Shown here: positions 26,021-33,138 of the stretch, piece by piece
How positions within the stretch are numbered: position 1 is the stretch's first letter
Layout of the letters: each line of letters starts with the position of its first letter
Source: Gallionella sp.
Lineage (GTDB): Bacteria; Pseudomonadota; Gammaproteobacteria; Burkholderiales; Gallionellaceae
DNA length: 64,000 nucleotides
Assembly: GCA_030682375.1 (NCBI GenBank)
Contig: JAUXOL010000015.1
Span: forward strand, 146,283-210,282
Reading direction: 5' to 3'
Translations under genes and position numbers: made by a program
The notes under the pieces: generated by a model
Told to the model about the DNA's origin: nothing
What the model saw: only the letters and a program-made list of their open reading frames with translations
Databases searched by the model: none

Positions 26021-27112
26021 TCAGTTCCCTTTCAGGTCTTCGAGCGTCAGCTTCTCGCGCGACTGCTGTACCTGTTGCCGCTTCGCGCGATCCGTCGCGC
26101 TCAATGCCAGGGCAGCACCCGCACCGGCGACGGCTGCGGCCTGCGATATGCTGGCGACATCGGCGGCGGGCGCGGACAGCGGCGTGTAGAAGCTGCCCGC
26201 ATCCCAGAACTTCGGCTCCGAGCAGCCTATGCAGCCGTGGCCGGCCTCGATGGGGAAGCCCGCGCCGCCGTTCCACTTGGTCGTCGCGCAGGCGTTGTGC
26301 GTGGTCGGGCCCTTGCAGCCGAGTTCGTACAGACACCAGCCGTTGCGCGCGCCCTCGTCGTCGAAGGTCTTCGCGAACTTGCCCTGGTCGTAGAACGGGC
26401 GGCGGTAGCAGCGGTCGTGGATGGTCTCGCCGTAGAACGCCTTCGGTCGTCCCAGCTCGTCTAGCGCGGGCAGTTCGCCGAAAGTCAGGTAATGCGCCAG
26501 CACGCCGGTGATGACAGCGGGGATGGGCGGGCAGCCGGAGATGTTGACGATGGGCTTGTCCTTGATGATGTCGGACACCGCCACCGCGCCGGTCGGGTTG
26601 GGCTGTGCGTTGGGCAGGCCGCCGAACGCCGCGCAGCTGCCCACCGCGACGATGGCCGCCGCGCCTTTCGCTGCTTCTTCCAGCATGTCGAGATTGGTGC
26701 GGCCGGCGATGGTGGAATACACGCCGCCGTCCTTCAGCGGGATGGAGCCGTCCACCAGCAGCAGGTATTTTCCGTAGAACGCCTTCATCGCGTCGTCGCG
26801 CGCCTGCTCGGCGGCGTGGCCGGAGGCGGCCTGCAGCGTGTGGTGGTAGTCGAGCGAGATCATGTCGAAGATCAGGCTCTCCAGCGTGGGCGAGTGCGAG
26901 CGCGTCAGCGACTCGGTGCAGCCCGTGCATTCCTGGAACGACAGCCAGATCACCGAGGGGCGCTTCGCCTGAGACAGCGCGGCGGCGATGGCGCTCGCGC
27001 TGGAAGGCGGCAGCGCCATCATCGTCGCCAGCGCGGCGCAGAACTTGAGGAAGGCGCGGCGGCTGACGCCTTGTTCGCTCAGCCGCTGTTCCAGCGTTTC
27101 GTGTTCGCTCAT
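26021..27112 (-). CDS. hynS: NiFe-hydrogenase small subunit, Tat-exported
   Basis: 363 residues. The twin-arginine signal SRRAFLKF is at 17-24, so the folded heterodimer is exported to the periplasm. The proximal cluster motif is ECTGCTES (C62/C65), with the plain CTGC form and no extra cysteines of the oxygen-tolerant 4Fe-3S type. GSCAAF, the distal-cluster HDRCYRRPFY and the medial cluster CATTKWNGG...CIGC follow. The C-terminal Ala-rich stretch (about 325-345) may be a membrane tail. Thirteen bases separate it from the hupH-like gene upstream on the same strand. Confidence 0.95.
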   Translation of the reverse strand: MSEHETLEQRLSEQGVSRRAFLKFCAALATMMALPPSSASAIAAALSQAKRPSVIWLSFQECTGCTESLTRSHSPTLESLIFDMISLDYHHTLQAASGHAAEQARDDAMKAFYGKYLLLVDGSIPLKDGGVYSTIAGRTNLDMLEEAAKGAAAIVAVGSCAAFGGLPNAQPNPTGAVAVSDIIKDKPIVNISGCPPIPAVITGVLAHYLTFGELPALDELGRPKAFYGETIHDRCYRRPFYDQGKFAKTFDDEGARNGWCLYELGCKGPTTHNACATTKWNGGAGFPIEAGHGCIGCSEPKFWDAGSFYTPLSAPAADVASISQAAAVAGAGAALALSATDRAKRQQVQQSREKLTLEDLKGN

Positions 27113-27124
27113 CGGCTCACCTCG

Positions 27125-27529
27125 TCATTCGGATTGGGAAAGGATGTTGCGCAGGCGTCCCAGCCCGGTGCGCACATCCTCCCACTGGCTGTGCAATATC
27201 GCCGGTACATCGGCGATCTCGATCAGGTCGGCGACGATGTCGCCCTCGACGTTGTAATGCGTCACCCACCACACGCCGGGAAAATGCGTCTCGTAGATCT
27301 CCGAGTCGCCTATCGAATCCAGCCGCGCGGTGACCTCGCCGCGCCCCAGCATTGCGCGCAGCCCTTCGTATTCGTCGGGCGAGAACGGCAGGCTCTTCAG
27401 GTCTATCAGCGCGTTATCGCCCCTCGCGACGAGATTTCCGAGGTGGGTGGCGATCTCGTTGAGGATGGCGTTGATGTTGCCGATCGAGTGCGCGTCCGCG
27501 ACCTTGATCTGGATGTCCTGAATGCTCAT
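27125..27529 (-). CDS. hupH: Hydrogenase expression/formation protein (HupH/HyaF C-terminal family)
   Basis: 134 residues from ATG 27529, overlapping the hupD stop. It resembles the C-terminal half of HupH/HyaF: LNEIATHLGNLVARGDNALI, ALLGRGEV-like (AMLGRGEVTARLDSIG), ETHFPGVWWVTHYN and a closing EIADVPAIL. These proteins assist maturation of the small subunit's iron-sulfur clusters. It is shorter than full HupH (about 280 residues), lacking the N-terminal half, so this is a reduced form. It lies between the protease gene and hynS. Confidence 0.83.
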   Translation of the reverse strand: MSIQDIQIKVADAHSIGNINAILNEIATHLGNLVARGDNALIDLKSLPFSPDEYEGLRAMLGRGEVTARLDSIGDSEIYETHFPGVWWVTHYNVEGDIVADLIEIADVPAILHSQWEDVRTGLGRLRNILSQSE

Positions 27530-28005
27530 GTTCGCCACTCCTCTATGAGATGTCTGGCTTGCGCGCAGACCTGCGGGATCGCCGCCGCGACCGCGGCGGA
27601 AGGATGCTCTCCCCAATCCATCTCGGCCGGCTGGATGCCGATCAGCGCGCGCCGTTCCGGCAGGTGGTCGGCGAGGTGCGCGATGGCCATCAGGTCGAGC
27701 AGGCTGACCTCGTGCACGCTGCATTTGCGGTTGCTGCCGAGGAATGCGTCCATCGCCTCGCCTTCGAACACACGTGAGCAGCCGGGTGCGGCATCGAGCT
27801 GCGCGGCGTCGATCACGATCAGATGGGAGCTGTCTTCGATGTGGCCGGCGAGCGCGAAGCTGAGCGTGCCGCCGTCGATGAAGGTGATGTCGTCTTGCCC
27901 GGCCAGTTCCTCGCGCAGGCGGTTGAGCGCATGGATGCCCGCGCCCTCGTCGCGCAGCAGGCTATTGCCTATTCCCAATATCAATACGTTGCGACTTGGC
28001 GTCAT
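27526..28005 (-). CDS. hupD: Hydrogenase maturation protease
   Basis: 159 residues from ATG 28005 (MTPSRNVLILGIGN); an in-frame ATG at 28080 would add unrelated residues. It is the endopeptidase that trims the large-subunit tail after nickel insertion. Nickel-recognition residues are in GIGNSLLRDEG (E20), the following VIDAAQL aspartate and SVHEVSL histidine. First gene of the minus-strand hydrogenase operon. Confidence 0.92.
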   Translation of the reverse strand: MTPSRNVLILGIGNSLLRDEGAGIHALNRLREELAGQDDITFIDGGTLSFALAGHIEDSSHLIVIDAAQLDAAPGCSRVFEGEAMDAFLGSNRKCSVHEVSLLDLMAIAHLADHLPERRALIGIQPAEMDWGEHPSAAVAAAIPQVCAQARHLIEEWRT

Positions 28006-28189
28006 GGCATCGGATACGGTTGAGGTTGACCGGAAAATAACCGGCAAGACTCGGCCGGTCGACGGGCACAACATGAGCACACCGTAATCATCCCCAAGGT
28101 CAAAGTCAATCGGGAAAGAACGATGCCCCGCGCTCTTGGGCTAAAACCCTTCCGCTATACTGGAACCCCCGAGATTCAGGTGTCCTGTC
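28006..28189. promoter_or_regulatory. Divergent promoter region of the hydrogenase locus
   Basis: 184 bp between hupD (minus) and hypC (plus). TATACT at 28156-28161 is a reasonable -10 element for hypC, 28 bases before its ATG, but no good -35 is seen at the right distance. GACCGG/CCGGTC half-sites flank 28028-28058. A GG-N10-GC match at 28067-28080 resembles a sigma-54 site but is imperfect. Confidence 0.4.
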
Positions 28190-28426
28190 ATGTGTCTTGC
28201 CATCCCCATGCAGATCGTCGAGATCGACGGCTACAACGCCCGCTGCGAGGCGAAGGGACAGTCGCGCGACGTGAGCCTGTTCCTGATGCAGGACGAGCCG
28301 CTCGCGGTCGGCGACTTCGTGATGGTGCACACCGGCTATGCGCAACAGAAGATGTCGGCAGAGGATGCGCGGCTCGCTTGGGAGCTGTACGACGAGATGC
28401 TCGCGATGCTGGAGCAACCGCGATGA
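28190..28426 (+). CDS. hypC: HypC/HupF family hydrogenase maturation chaperone
   Basis: 78 residues starting MCLAIPMQIVEIDG. The invariant Cys2 after the initiator methionine carries the Fe(CN)2CO unit with HypD. It could be the housekeeping HypC or the operon-specific HupF. No hypA, B, D, E or F is found in the window, so the rest of the pathway must lie elsewhere. It overlaps hupK by four bases. Confidence 0.92.
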   Translation: MCLAIPMQIVEIDGYNARCEAKGQSRDVSLFLMQDEPLAVGDFVMVHTGYAQQKMSAEDARLAWELYDEMLAMLEQPR

Positions 28427-29496
28427 GCGGGATGCTCGTCGGCGGACTGACACTGCGCTTGCGTCTTCGAGGCGGCAAGGTGGAGAACGTCGAGATCGAA
28501 TCTGCGCGCCCGCAGGCCGCGGTGTTGCTCGCAGGCCGGACGCCGGAACAAGCGGTGCGCCTCGTTCCCCTGCTGTTCAGCCTGTGCGGCGGCGCACAGG
28601 GCGTCGCGGCGCAGGCCGCATTGCAGGCTGCGCAAGGCAAGACGCCGGATGCGCGGCAATCGGCCGACTGGGCCGCGACGGTGCGGCGCGAAGCCGCCGC
28701 CGAACACCTGTGGCACCTGATGCTCGCATGGCCGCCGCTATACGGGCTGGACAGGCTGGAGCGCGAATACGCCGACTGCCGCAGGCGATTGCAGCAAGCG
28801 AAATCGGACGACGAACACGCCGCCGTGCTGGCGAACATTCTGACATCGAATCTGCTGGACATGCCGCCCGGAGACTGGCTGCATCTCGGGCAATGGGACG
28901 CATGGCGCGACGATTCATCCTCCTTGGGCGCGCGGCTGCTGCGCGGTGCGGAAGATGTCGCCGGAGTGCATGCCGCGCTGCTGCCGCATACGACCGCCGC
29001 CGACTGGCTGGTGCTGGAGCGGCAGATCGCTACGCCAGCCTATTGCGCCGCGCCGACCTGGCAAGGCGAGCCGCGCGAGACCGGCGCGCTCGCGCGCCAA
29101 CATGAACATCCGCTGGTGTCGCCGCTGTCGGCTGTTGGGCGCAACATCGAAGCCAGAATCGCAGCGCGTCTGGTCGAGCTGGCGCAATGGGCTTGCGGCG
29201 AGACCGGGGACGCGTGCGACTGGGTCGATGCCGTCCGCTGCGCCGACGGATCAGGTCTCGCGCGGGTCGAGACCGCGCGCGGCGTGCTGCTGCATCGGGT
29301 GCGCGTCGAGCATGGTTTGATCGCCGAATACGCCGCCGTCGCCCCCACCGAATGGAACTTCCATCCGCAGGGTGCGTATGCGCGCGAGGCGATGCTCATA
29401 ACTGCGTCGGACAATGCGGAGCGCAAGGCGCGCATGCTGGCGCTGTCGCTCGATCCCTGCGTGGGGTATGAGGTGGTGCTGGAGCAAGCTGACTAG
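28423..29496 (+). CDS. hupK: HupK-like hydrogenase assembly protein (large-subunit paralogue)
   Basis: 357 residues from ATG 28423 (ATGA overlap with hypC). It looks like a degenerate large subunit: LFSLCGGAQGVAA stands at the L1 position (one cysteine kept) and LSLDPCVGYEV at the L2 position (the second CxxC cysteine lost). In between is Arg/Ala-rich sequence with PTEWNFHPQGAYAREAM, resembling the large subunit's WN-HP region. HupK/HoxV proteins are thought to act as scaffolds for cofactor assembly. Two remaining cysteines could hold an iron ligand transiently. Confidence 0.82.
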   Translation: MSGMLVGGLTLRLRLRGGKVENVEIESARPQAAVLLAGRTPEQAVRLVPLLFSLCGGAQGVAAQAALQAAQGKTPDARQSADWAATVRREAAAEHLWHLMLAWPPLYGLDRLEREYADCRRRLQQAKSDDEHAAVLANILTSNLLDMPPGDWLHLGQWDAWRDDSSSLGARLLRGAEDVAGVHAALLPHTTAADWLVLERQIATPAYCAAPTWQGEPRETGALARQHEHPLVSPLSAVGRNIEARIAARLVELAQWACGETGDACDWVDAVRCADGSGLARVETARGVLLHRVRVEHGLIAEYAAVAPTEWNFHPQGAYAREAMLITASDNAERKARMLALSLDPCVGYEVVLEQAD

Positions 29497-29820
29497 GCCG
29501 AATTATCTATGCATTTCGGTCTATTGTTTTCAGGTGGTGGGTCGGATACGGTGGCGGCCAGTTTGAATTGAGTTCGGCGAAAGTGTGTTTCACAGGTTTG
29601 TCATCCTCAGGCGGGCGCGCCAAGACTGCATCAGCCATAGATTAGCTGGCTGAGCGGCTTATTCAAAATTCTCTATCCGACTGTCCTGAAAAGATTGGGT
29701 CTTTTATCGGGGGCTGCTTAACGTCGGGCCGAGTGTTCGTAGAACCAAGGTATTTCGGCAGTCCCTGGGCGCTGCCGATATTTCCGAATAAGCCCGGTAA
29801 TCACCGATAGGAGATGTTCC
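29497..29820. other. 324-bp intergenic stretch without a recognisable gene
   Basis: It separates the hydrogenase locus from two small exported-protein genes and is less GC-rich than the surroundings. I see only a GGCAG/CTGCC pair (29758-29778) and the AGGAG ribosome site before ATG 29821. No RNA gene or repeat was recognised. Confidence 0.5.
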
Positions 29821-30180
29821 ATGAAATACAACTGCATTCCGAGTATTTTCCTTGGCCTGGGTCTTTTGGGCGCGTCCGCGGCGGCACAGGCAATATCGAT
29901 TTCCGTGAACCCCGCCAATGTCATTTGTGCCGTTTCGGTATCAGGCCAAGCGACCGGCTCCAAGGGGATTCCGGCAACAAACGTTTCCCTTTATGTTGAA
30001 CAGAACGGGAATTCAACCCCGCTGGTAATCAATCAGCCGCTGCCGGCCAACGGCAGTTTCACCTGGAGCGGGGTGGTGCCGGGTGCGACCTCTCTTCAAG
30101 GCGCGTCGATCAAGGCGGTGACAAACCGGCAAACCACAGCCACCAATGGCATAAATGGGAGCTGCACCTCCGCAAAATAA
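29821..30180 (+). CDS. Small exported protein, unknown function
   Basis: 119 residues. The signal peptide (SIFLGLGLLGASAAAQA, cleavage about residue 24) leads to a 95-residue Ser/Thr/Asn-rich mature domain that reads like a single beta-sandwich. Two cysteines, C36 and C115, probably form a disulfide. AGGAG lies 7 bases before the ATG. No family is recognised. Base and codon use (more A/T) differs from the hydrogenase genes next to it, hinting at acquisition. Confidence 0.72.
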   Translation: MKYNCIPSIFLGLGLLGASAAAQAISISVNPANVICAVSVSGQATGSKGIPATNVSLYVEQNGNSTPLVINQPLPANGSFTWSGVVPGATSLQGASIKAVTNRQTTATNGINGSCTSAK

Positions 30181-30268
30181 ACCGCACTGCGGTCAACCGC
30201 TAACAGGGGCGGCTTCGAATTGGTTTCCGGGAAGTTTGGAAACGGGTGTGATTCAGAAAAACAATGCG

Positions 30269-30305
30269 AAGCTGACCCCTTTTAATAAAGCTGACCCCTT
30301 TTAAT
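30269..30305. repeat. Tandem GCTGACCCC repeats upstream of the TPR gene
   Basis: Two identical 18-bp copies, AAGCTGACCCCTTTTAAT (30269-30286 and 30288-30305), with a 19-bp period. A near-identical copy in the opposite orientation lies downstream of the next gene (31108-31121). Confidence 0.85.
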
Positions 30306-30343
30306 ATTTGGGAAGTCCCTTTCATTCGTTAGGTATCTACATC

Positions 30344-31021
30344 ATGCGCAAACTACTTCTCACCTTTCTCGTCGTACTTATTTCTTCCAACGCAAGTGCC
30401 AAAGAATATGGGAATTACGATCCCAAGCGCTTGCTCACAGTTACGGAAACACCTTCAGGAAAGCAATATGGTTTCGATGGCGCTTTTTTTGACCAAATGC
30501 TGAATGATCTATCGGTCCATGCGAAAAACTATCCGCCACAATTCGATACGCCCCAAGACCAACAGCGCGCCACCCAAGACGTGAAGACACTATCGGGAAT
30601 GCTCGACATTCTGATTAACGTCCCAACCCCAAACCCTGAACTTCTTGTTCGAGCCGGCTACGTAAATAGCATTGGTCACAATCTCAATATTTCTGGGGCA
30701 GCCGAAAAGGCTTCCTCAATCTTCTTGCGGCTGCTCGCCACAGCGCCTTCCGATCCAAGAGGAAATTACATGTATGGTACCTTCCTGGCAGGTGTGGGAA
30801 AATTCAAGGAGGCGCTCCCGTATCTTGAGAAGGCGCTTTCCGTAGGTGTCGTTGATGCCGCATTCGCTATCGGCATGACGCACTTAACCCTCGGAGACAA
30901 AGAGCAAGCCTTGAAATACCTCGAAGACTATAAACGTCGCAAGCCGAGCGATGGAAATGTCGACAAACTCATTGACGCTATTCGTAATGGGAAAGTCGAG
31001 TTCAAGAGGAGCCCTAGTTGA
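30344..31021 (+). CDS. Exported TPR-repeat protein
   Basis: 225 residues from ATG 30344 (MRKLLLTFLVVLISSNASA signal peptide); a start 36 bases upstream would precede the signal peptide with unrelated residues. The mature protein has about three TPR-like helical pairs: around 105-130 (LLVRAGYVNSIGHN), 130-165 (FLRLLATAPSDPRGNYMYG) and 165-215 (KFKEALPYLEKALSVG ... KEQALKYLEDYKRRKPSD). Its codon use is distinctly less GC-rich than its neighbours. It is flanked by inverted GCTGACCC repeats, as if carried in as a unit. Partner and function unknown. Confidence 0.8.
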   Translation: MRKLLLTFLVVLISSNASAKEYGNYDPKRLLTVTETPSGKQYGFDGAFFDQMLNDLSVHAKNYPPQFDTPQDQQRATQDVKTLSGMLDILINVPTPNPELLVRAGYVNSIGHNLNISGAAEKASSIFLRLLATAPSDPRGNYMYGTFLAGVGKFKEALPYLEKALSVGVVDAAFAIGMTHLTLGDKEQALKYLEDYKRRKPSDGNVDKLIDAIRNGKVEFKRSPS

Positions 31022-31107
31022 TACAAGGGGGCAAGATACTTAACCCTGCGTTCGAGTTCGCGCCCTTCGGTCGCTGGGACGCGCCTACGGCGCGCCCCTC
31101 TGAATAT

Positions 31108-31121
31108 AAAGGGTCAGCTTT
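31108..31121. repeat. Inverted copy of the GCTGACCCTTT repeat downstream of the TPR gene
   Basis: AAAGGGTCAGCTTT, the reverse complement of the upstream repeat with one C fewer. Together with 30269-30305 it brackets the TPR gene. Confidence 0.7.
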
Positions 31122-31145
31122 GCATTTAATCTCAAGCAGTCGAAT

Positions 31146-31180
31146 AGAAGGCATGGTGGGCGCAGCTCACCATGCCTTCT
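31146..31180 (+). terminator. 13-bp hairpin after the TPR gene
   Basis: AGAAGGCATGGTG (31146-31158) and CACCATGCCTTCT (31168-31180) pair perfectly around a 9-base loop, followed by GCTTTTGG. It is a plausible intrinsic terminator for the TPR gene, or part of the palindrome island that follows. Confidence 0.55.
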
Positions 31181-31227
31181 GCTTTTGGTTTGCTTTTCTT
31201 CCCCTGTGCGCCGCCGAGTAGCGCAGG

Positions 31228-31507
31228 CTGGTCAGGGGATTTCGGCGAGGACTGTCTGAGCGCGTAGCGCGAGTTCCGCAGCCGCCTGACCAGTCGAGCA
31301 ACGCAGGGAACCCGCGTAGCGGGCGGCAAACCGGGGGCGACCTCTTTTGGTTACTTTTCTCGGCAAGACGAGAAAAGTGACTTGCTGTCGGGCAACCCCC
31401 GACGGTTTTGATGTTGAATAACCGAGTGCAAGCGGGCGTAGCCCGGATGGAATGCAATGGAATCCGGGGAGATAACCCCGGATTGCGCTACGCTCCATCC
31501 GGGCTAC
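31228..31507. repeat. Composite palindrome island
   Basis: Successive perfect inverted repeats: CTGGTCAGG/CCTGACCAG (31228-31236/31285-31293); ACTTTTCTCG/CGAGAAAAGT (31353-31362/31369-31378); GTCGGG/CCCGAC (31387-31392/31398-31403); an outer 14-bp pair 31438-31451/31494-31507 enclosing AATCCGGGG/CCCCGGATT (31461-31469/31476-31484). These are several MITE/REP-type elements placed side by side. No protein-coding frame in the 490 bp between the TPR gene and the M48 gene looks real. Confidence 0.8.
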
Positions 31508-31510
31508 TCG

Positions 31511-32482
31511 TTACTTGATCCGATACAGCCTCTTCTCCAGCGTCTTCCCCTTCACCCCGTCGAAGCGGTCGTCCATCGCGGTGCCCAGTTTGCCCAGTCG
31601 TTCGTCCGGGTGCGGGTGGGTCTTGAACAGCAGCGCGACGTCGCCATCATCTTTCGCGTAGTGGCCGATCTGCTGCAGCACGGCGGGCAGGCCGAAGGCG
31701 TCGTAGCCCGCGCGGGTGGCTAGCACGACGGCGATGCGGTCGGCTTCGAATTCGGCACCTTTGTCGAGCGAGCGCGACACGATTTCCGCGCCGCTGCCGA
31801 TCAGCTTCTGCGCCTTGTCGCTGCCGCCGCCCAGGTTCTGCGCGAGCGCCTGGCTGCCCAGGTCGATCAGCTTGCTTTGCTGCAATATCTTCAGGTGATG
31901 CTGGCGGATCACGTGGCCGACCTCGTGCGCGAGCACGCCAGCGAGTTCGGCTTCGCTCTGCAGCAGCTTGTACAGACCCTTGGTGACGAAGATGTAGCCG
32001 CCGGGCGCGGCGAAGGCGTTGACGTCGTTCGACTCGATGACGCCGAAGTGCCAGGCGAGGTCGGGGCGCTCGCTCTGGTCGGCGACCCAGCGGCCGACGT
32101 TGTTGACGTATTTCTGCAGCTTCGCGTTCTTGACCAGCGGCGCCGCGCCGAGCAGGTTGCCGGCGATCTGCCTGCCGATGGCGATCTCTTCCTCGACCGG
32201 AGTCGCGGACTTGCCGGTGACCTTCTCCTGTACGCCCTGTTTGATGGTGTTCAGCAGTTGCTGCTCGAACGGGTTCGCGGCATATGCGCTGCCGGAGAAC
32301 AGGGTGAGCGAGACTACGAGCAGAGATTGAGCTCCCGTTATCCTTCGATACGCGCGAGAAACTGCGCTACTCAGGACGAACGGGAGTGCGTTGAAATGAG
32401 ATTTGATCCGTTCGCCCTGAGTAGCTCGCGTAGCGAGCGTATCGAAGGGTGAGGAGCCTTGAGTTGTAGTATTTTTGTTCAT
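31511..32482 (-). CDS. M48 family metalloprotease with an expanded signal region
   Basis: 323 residues from ATG 32482 (GAGGAG 9 bases upstream). The zinc motif HEVGH is at 186-190 with the third ligand in EFEADRIAV, typical of BepA/LoiP-like periplasmic M48 proteases. The hydrophobic signal core LLVVSLTLFSGSAYA lies at 54-68, unusually far in. Residues about 12-47 are encoded by a palindromic repeat insertion (32342..32449) that splits the polar N-terminus from the signal core. Whether export still works is open. The SH3 gene 11 bp upstream probably shares its transcript. Confidence 0.9.
   Translation of the reverse strand: MNKNTTTQGSSPFDTLATRATQGERIKSHFNALPFVLSSAVSRAYRRITGAQSLLVVSLTLFSGSAYAANPFEQQLLNTIKQGVQEKVTGKSATPVEEEIAIGRQIAGNLLGAAPLVKNAKLQKYVNNVGRWVADQSERPDLAWHFGVIESNDVNAFAAPGGYIFVTKGLYKLLQSEAELAGVLAHEVGHVIRQHHLKILQQSKLIDLGSQALAQNLGGGSDKAQKLIGSGAEIVSRSLDKGAEFEADRIAVVLATRAGYDAFGLPAVLQQIGHYAKDDGDVALLFKTHPHPDERLGKLGTAMDDRFDGVKGKTLEKRLYRIK
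32342..32449. repeat. Palindromic element inserted in the M48 coding sequence
   Basis: Arms 32342-32383 and 32408-32449 (42 bp each) are imperfect inverted repeats, both beginning CTTCGATACGC when read from outside in, and both containing CTACTCAGG(A/G)CGAACGG. The element lies wholly within codons 12-47 of the M48 gene and keeps the frame open. Confidence 0.85.
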
Positions 32483-32493
32483 GGCGGCTCTCC

Positions 32494-32991
32494 TCATTTC
32501 GGTGCAGGCAGGTAGTCGAACGGGCGCGCGGTCAGTTTGCCCGACGCGGCGAATTTGGCCGCGGTGTTTTTGTTCGTGGCGTAGGACTCGGCGCGTTTCA
32601 GTTCGGCTTCGTCGAACTTCGCCGCCTTCAGTTCTTCCTCGTTCAGGCCGCGGATGCCGGTGGTCGCGACAACCTTGCCGGTGCCGGCGCGGCCGGAGCC
32701 GAGCGCGAGCAGGCCGGAGGCGCTGCTGCCACTTTTAGTCGCGGCACCCTTGCGTATGCTCAGCATGCGCACCCAGCCCTTGGTCTTCGCGCTCTTCACC
32801 TGGTACCAGCCGCCATCCTTCTTGAGGATCTCCACCTTGTCGCCGGTCGCCAGCTTCGCGACGGTCTTAGCGTCGCGGAACGGTTCGGCCTTGATGTCGT
32901 CGCTCTTCAGCGCGGTGCCGCTCTCGGCGGCATGCAGTGCGCCGCTCAGCAGCAGGGCGTTTAGCGCAAGTAGCCATCGCATTGTTTTCAT
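32494..32991 (-). CDS. Exported SH3-domain protein
   Basis: 165 residues from ATG 32991. The signal peptide (WLLALNALLLSGALHAAE) is followed by one bacterial SH3 domain (about 25-80: LKSDDIKAEPFRDAKTVA ... GWYQVKSAKTKGWVR) and a Lys/Ala-rich tail with GIRGLNEEELKAAKFDE. This SH3-plus-tail type commonly sits next to M48 proteases, as here (11 bp from the M48 start). Likely periplasmic. The upstream region is a repeat element rather than an obvious promoter. Confidence 0.87.
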   Translation of the reverse strand: MKTMRWLLALNALLLSGALHAAESGTALKSDDIKAEPFRDAKTVAKLATGDKVEILKKDGGWYQVKSAKTKGWVRMLSIRKGAATKSGSSASGLLALGSGRAGTGKVVATTGIRGLNEEELKAAKFDEAELKRAESYATNKNTAAKFAASGKLTARPFDYLPAPK

Positions 32992-33027
32992 ATCTGGTGT
33001 CCTTACTTTTGTGAATTCACGATCATC

Positions 33028-33138
33028 GTAGGATGGGTTGAGCCCTTCGACAGGCTCAGGACAGGCTTCGCGATACCCATCAATTTTGTTCACGTATCGA
33101 AACGATGGGTATCGGCCTTCGGCCTCAACCCATCCTAC
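33028..33138. repeat. 111-bp nested palindromic element
   Basis: Terminal arms GTAGGATGGGTTGAG (33028-33042) and CTCAACCCATCCTAC (33124-33138), inner arms GATACCCATC/GATGGGTATC (33072-33081/33104-33113), plus the 22-bp dispersed repeat at 33045-33066. One end overlaps the CHASE2 gene and provides its TAG stop codon (33137-33135). Confidence 0.88.

Noticed and set aside
28067..28080. Sigma-54-like GG-N10-GC site before hypC
   Set aside because: Only the GG and GC dinucleotides and GGCAC fit; the -12 part (GAGCA) departs from TTGCA, and it is 110 bases from the start. Not strong enough to call.
31018..31221. A 67-codon frame after the TPR gene
   Set aside because: It consists of repeat sequence and a hairpin, with no ribosome site or plausible composition.
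30269..31507. CRISPR array or integron
   Set aside because: Repeats are inverted or a single tandem pair without regular spacers, and no cas gene or integrase is present.
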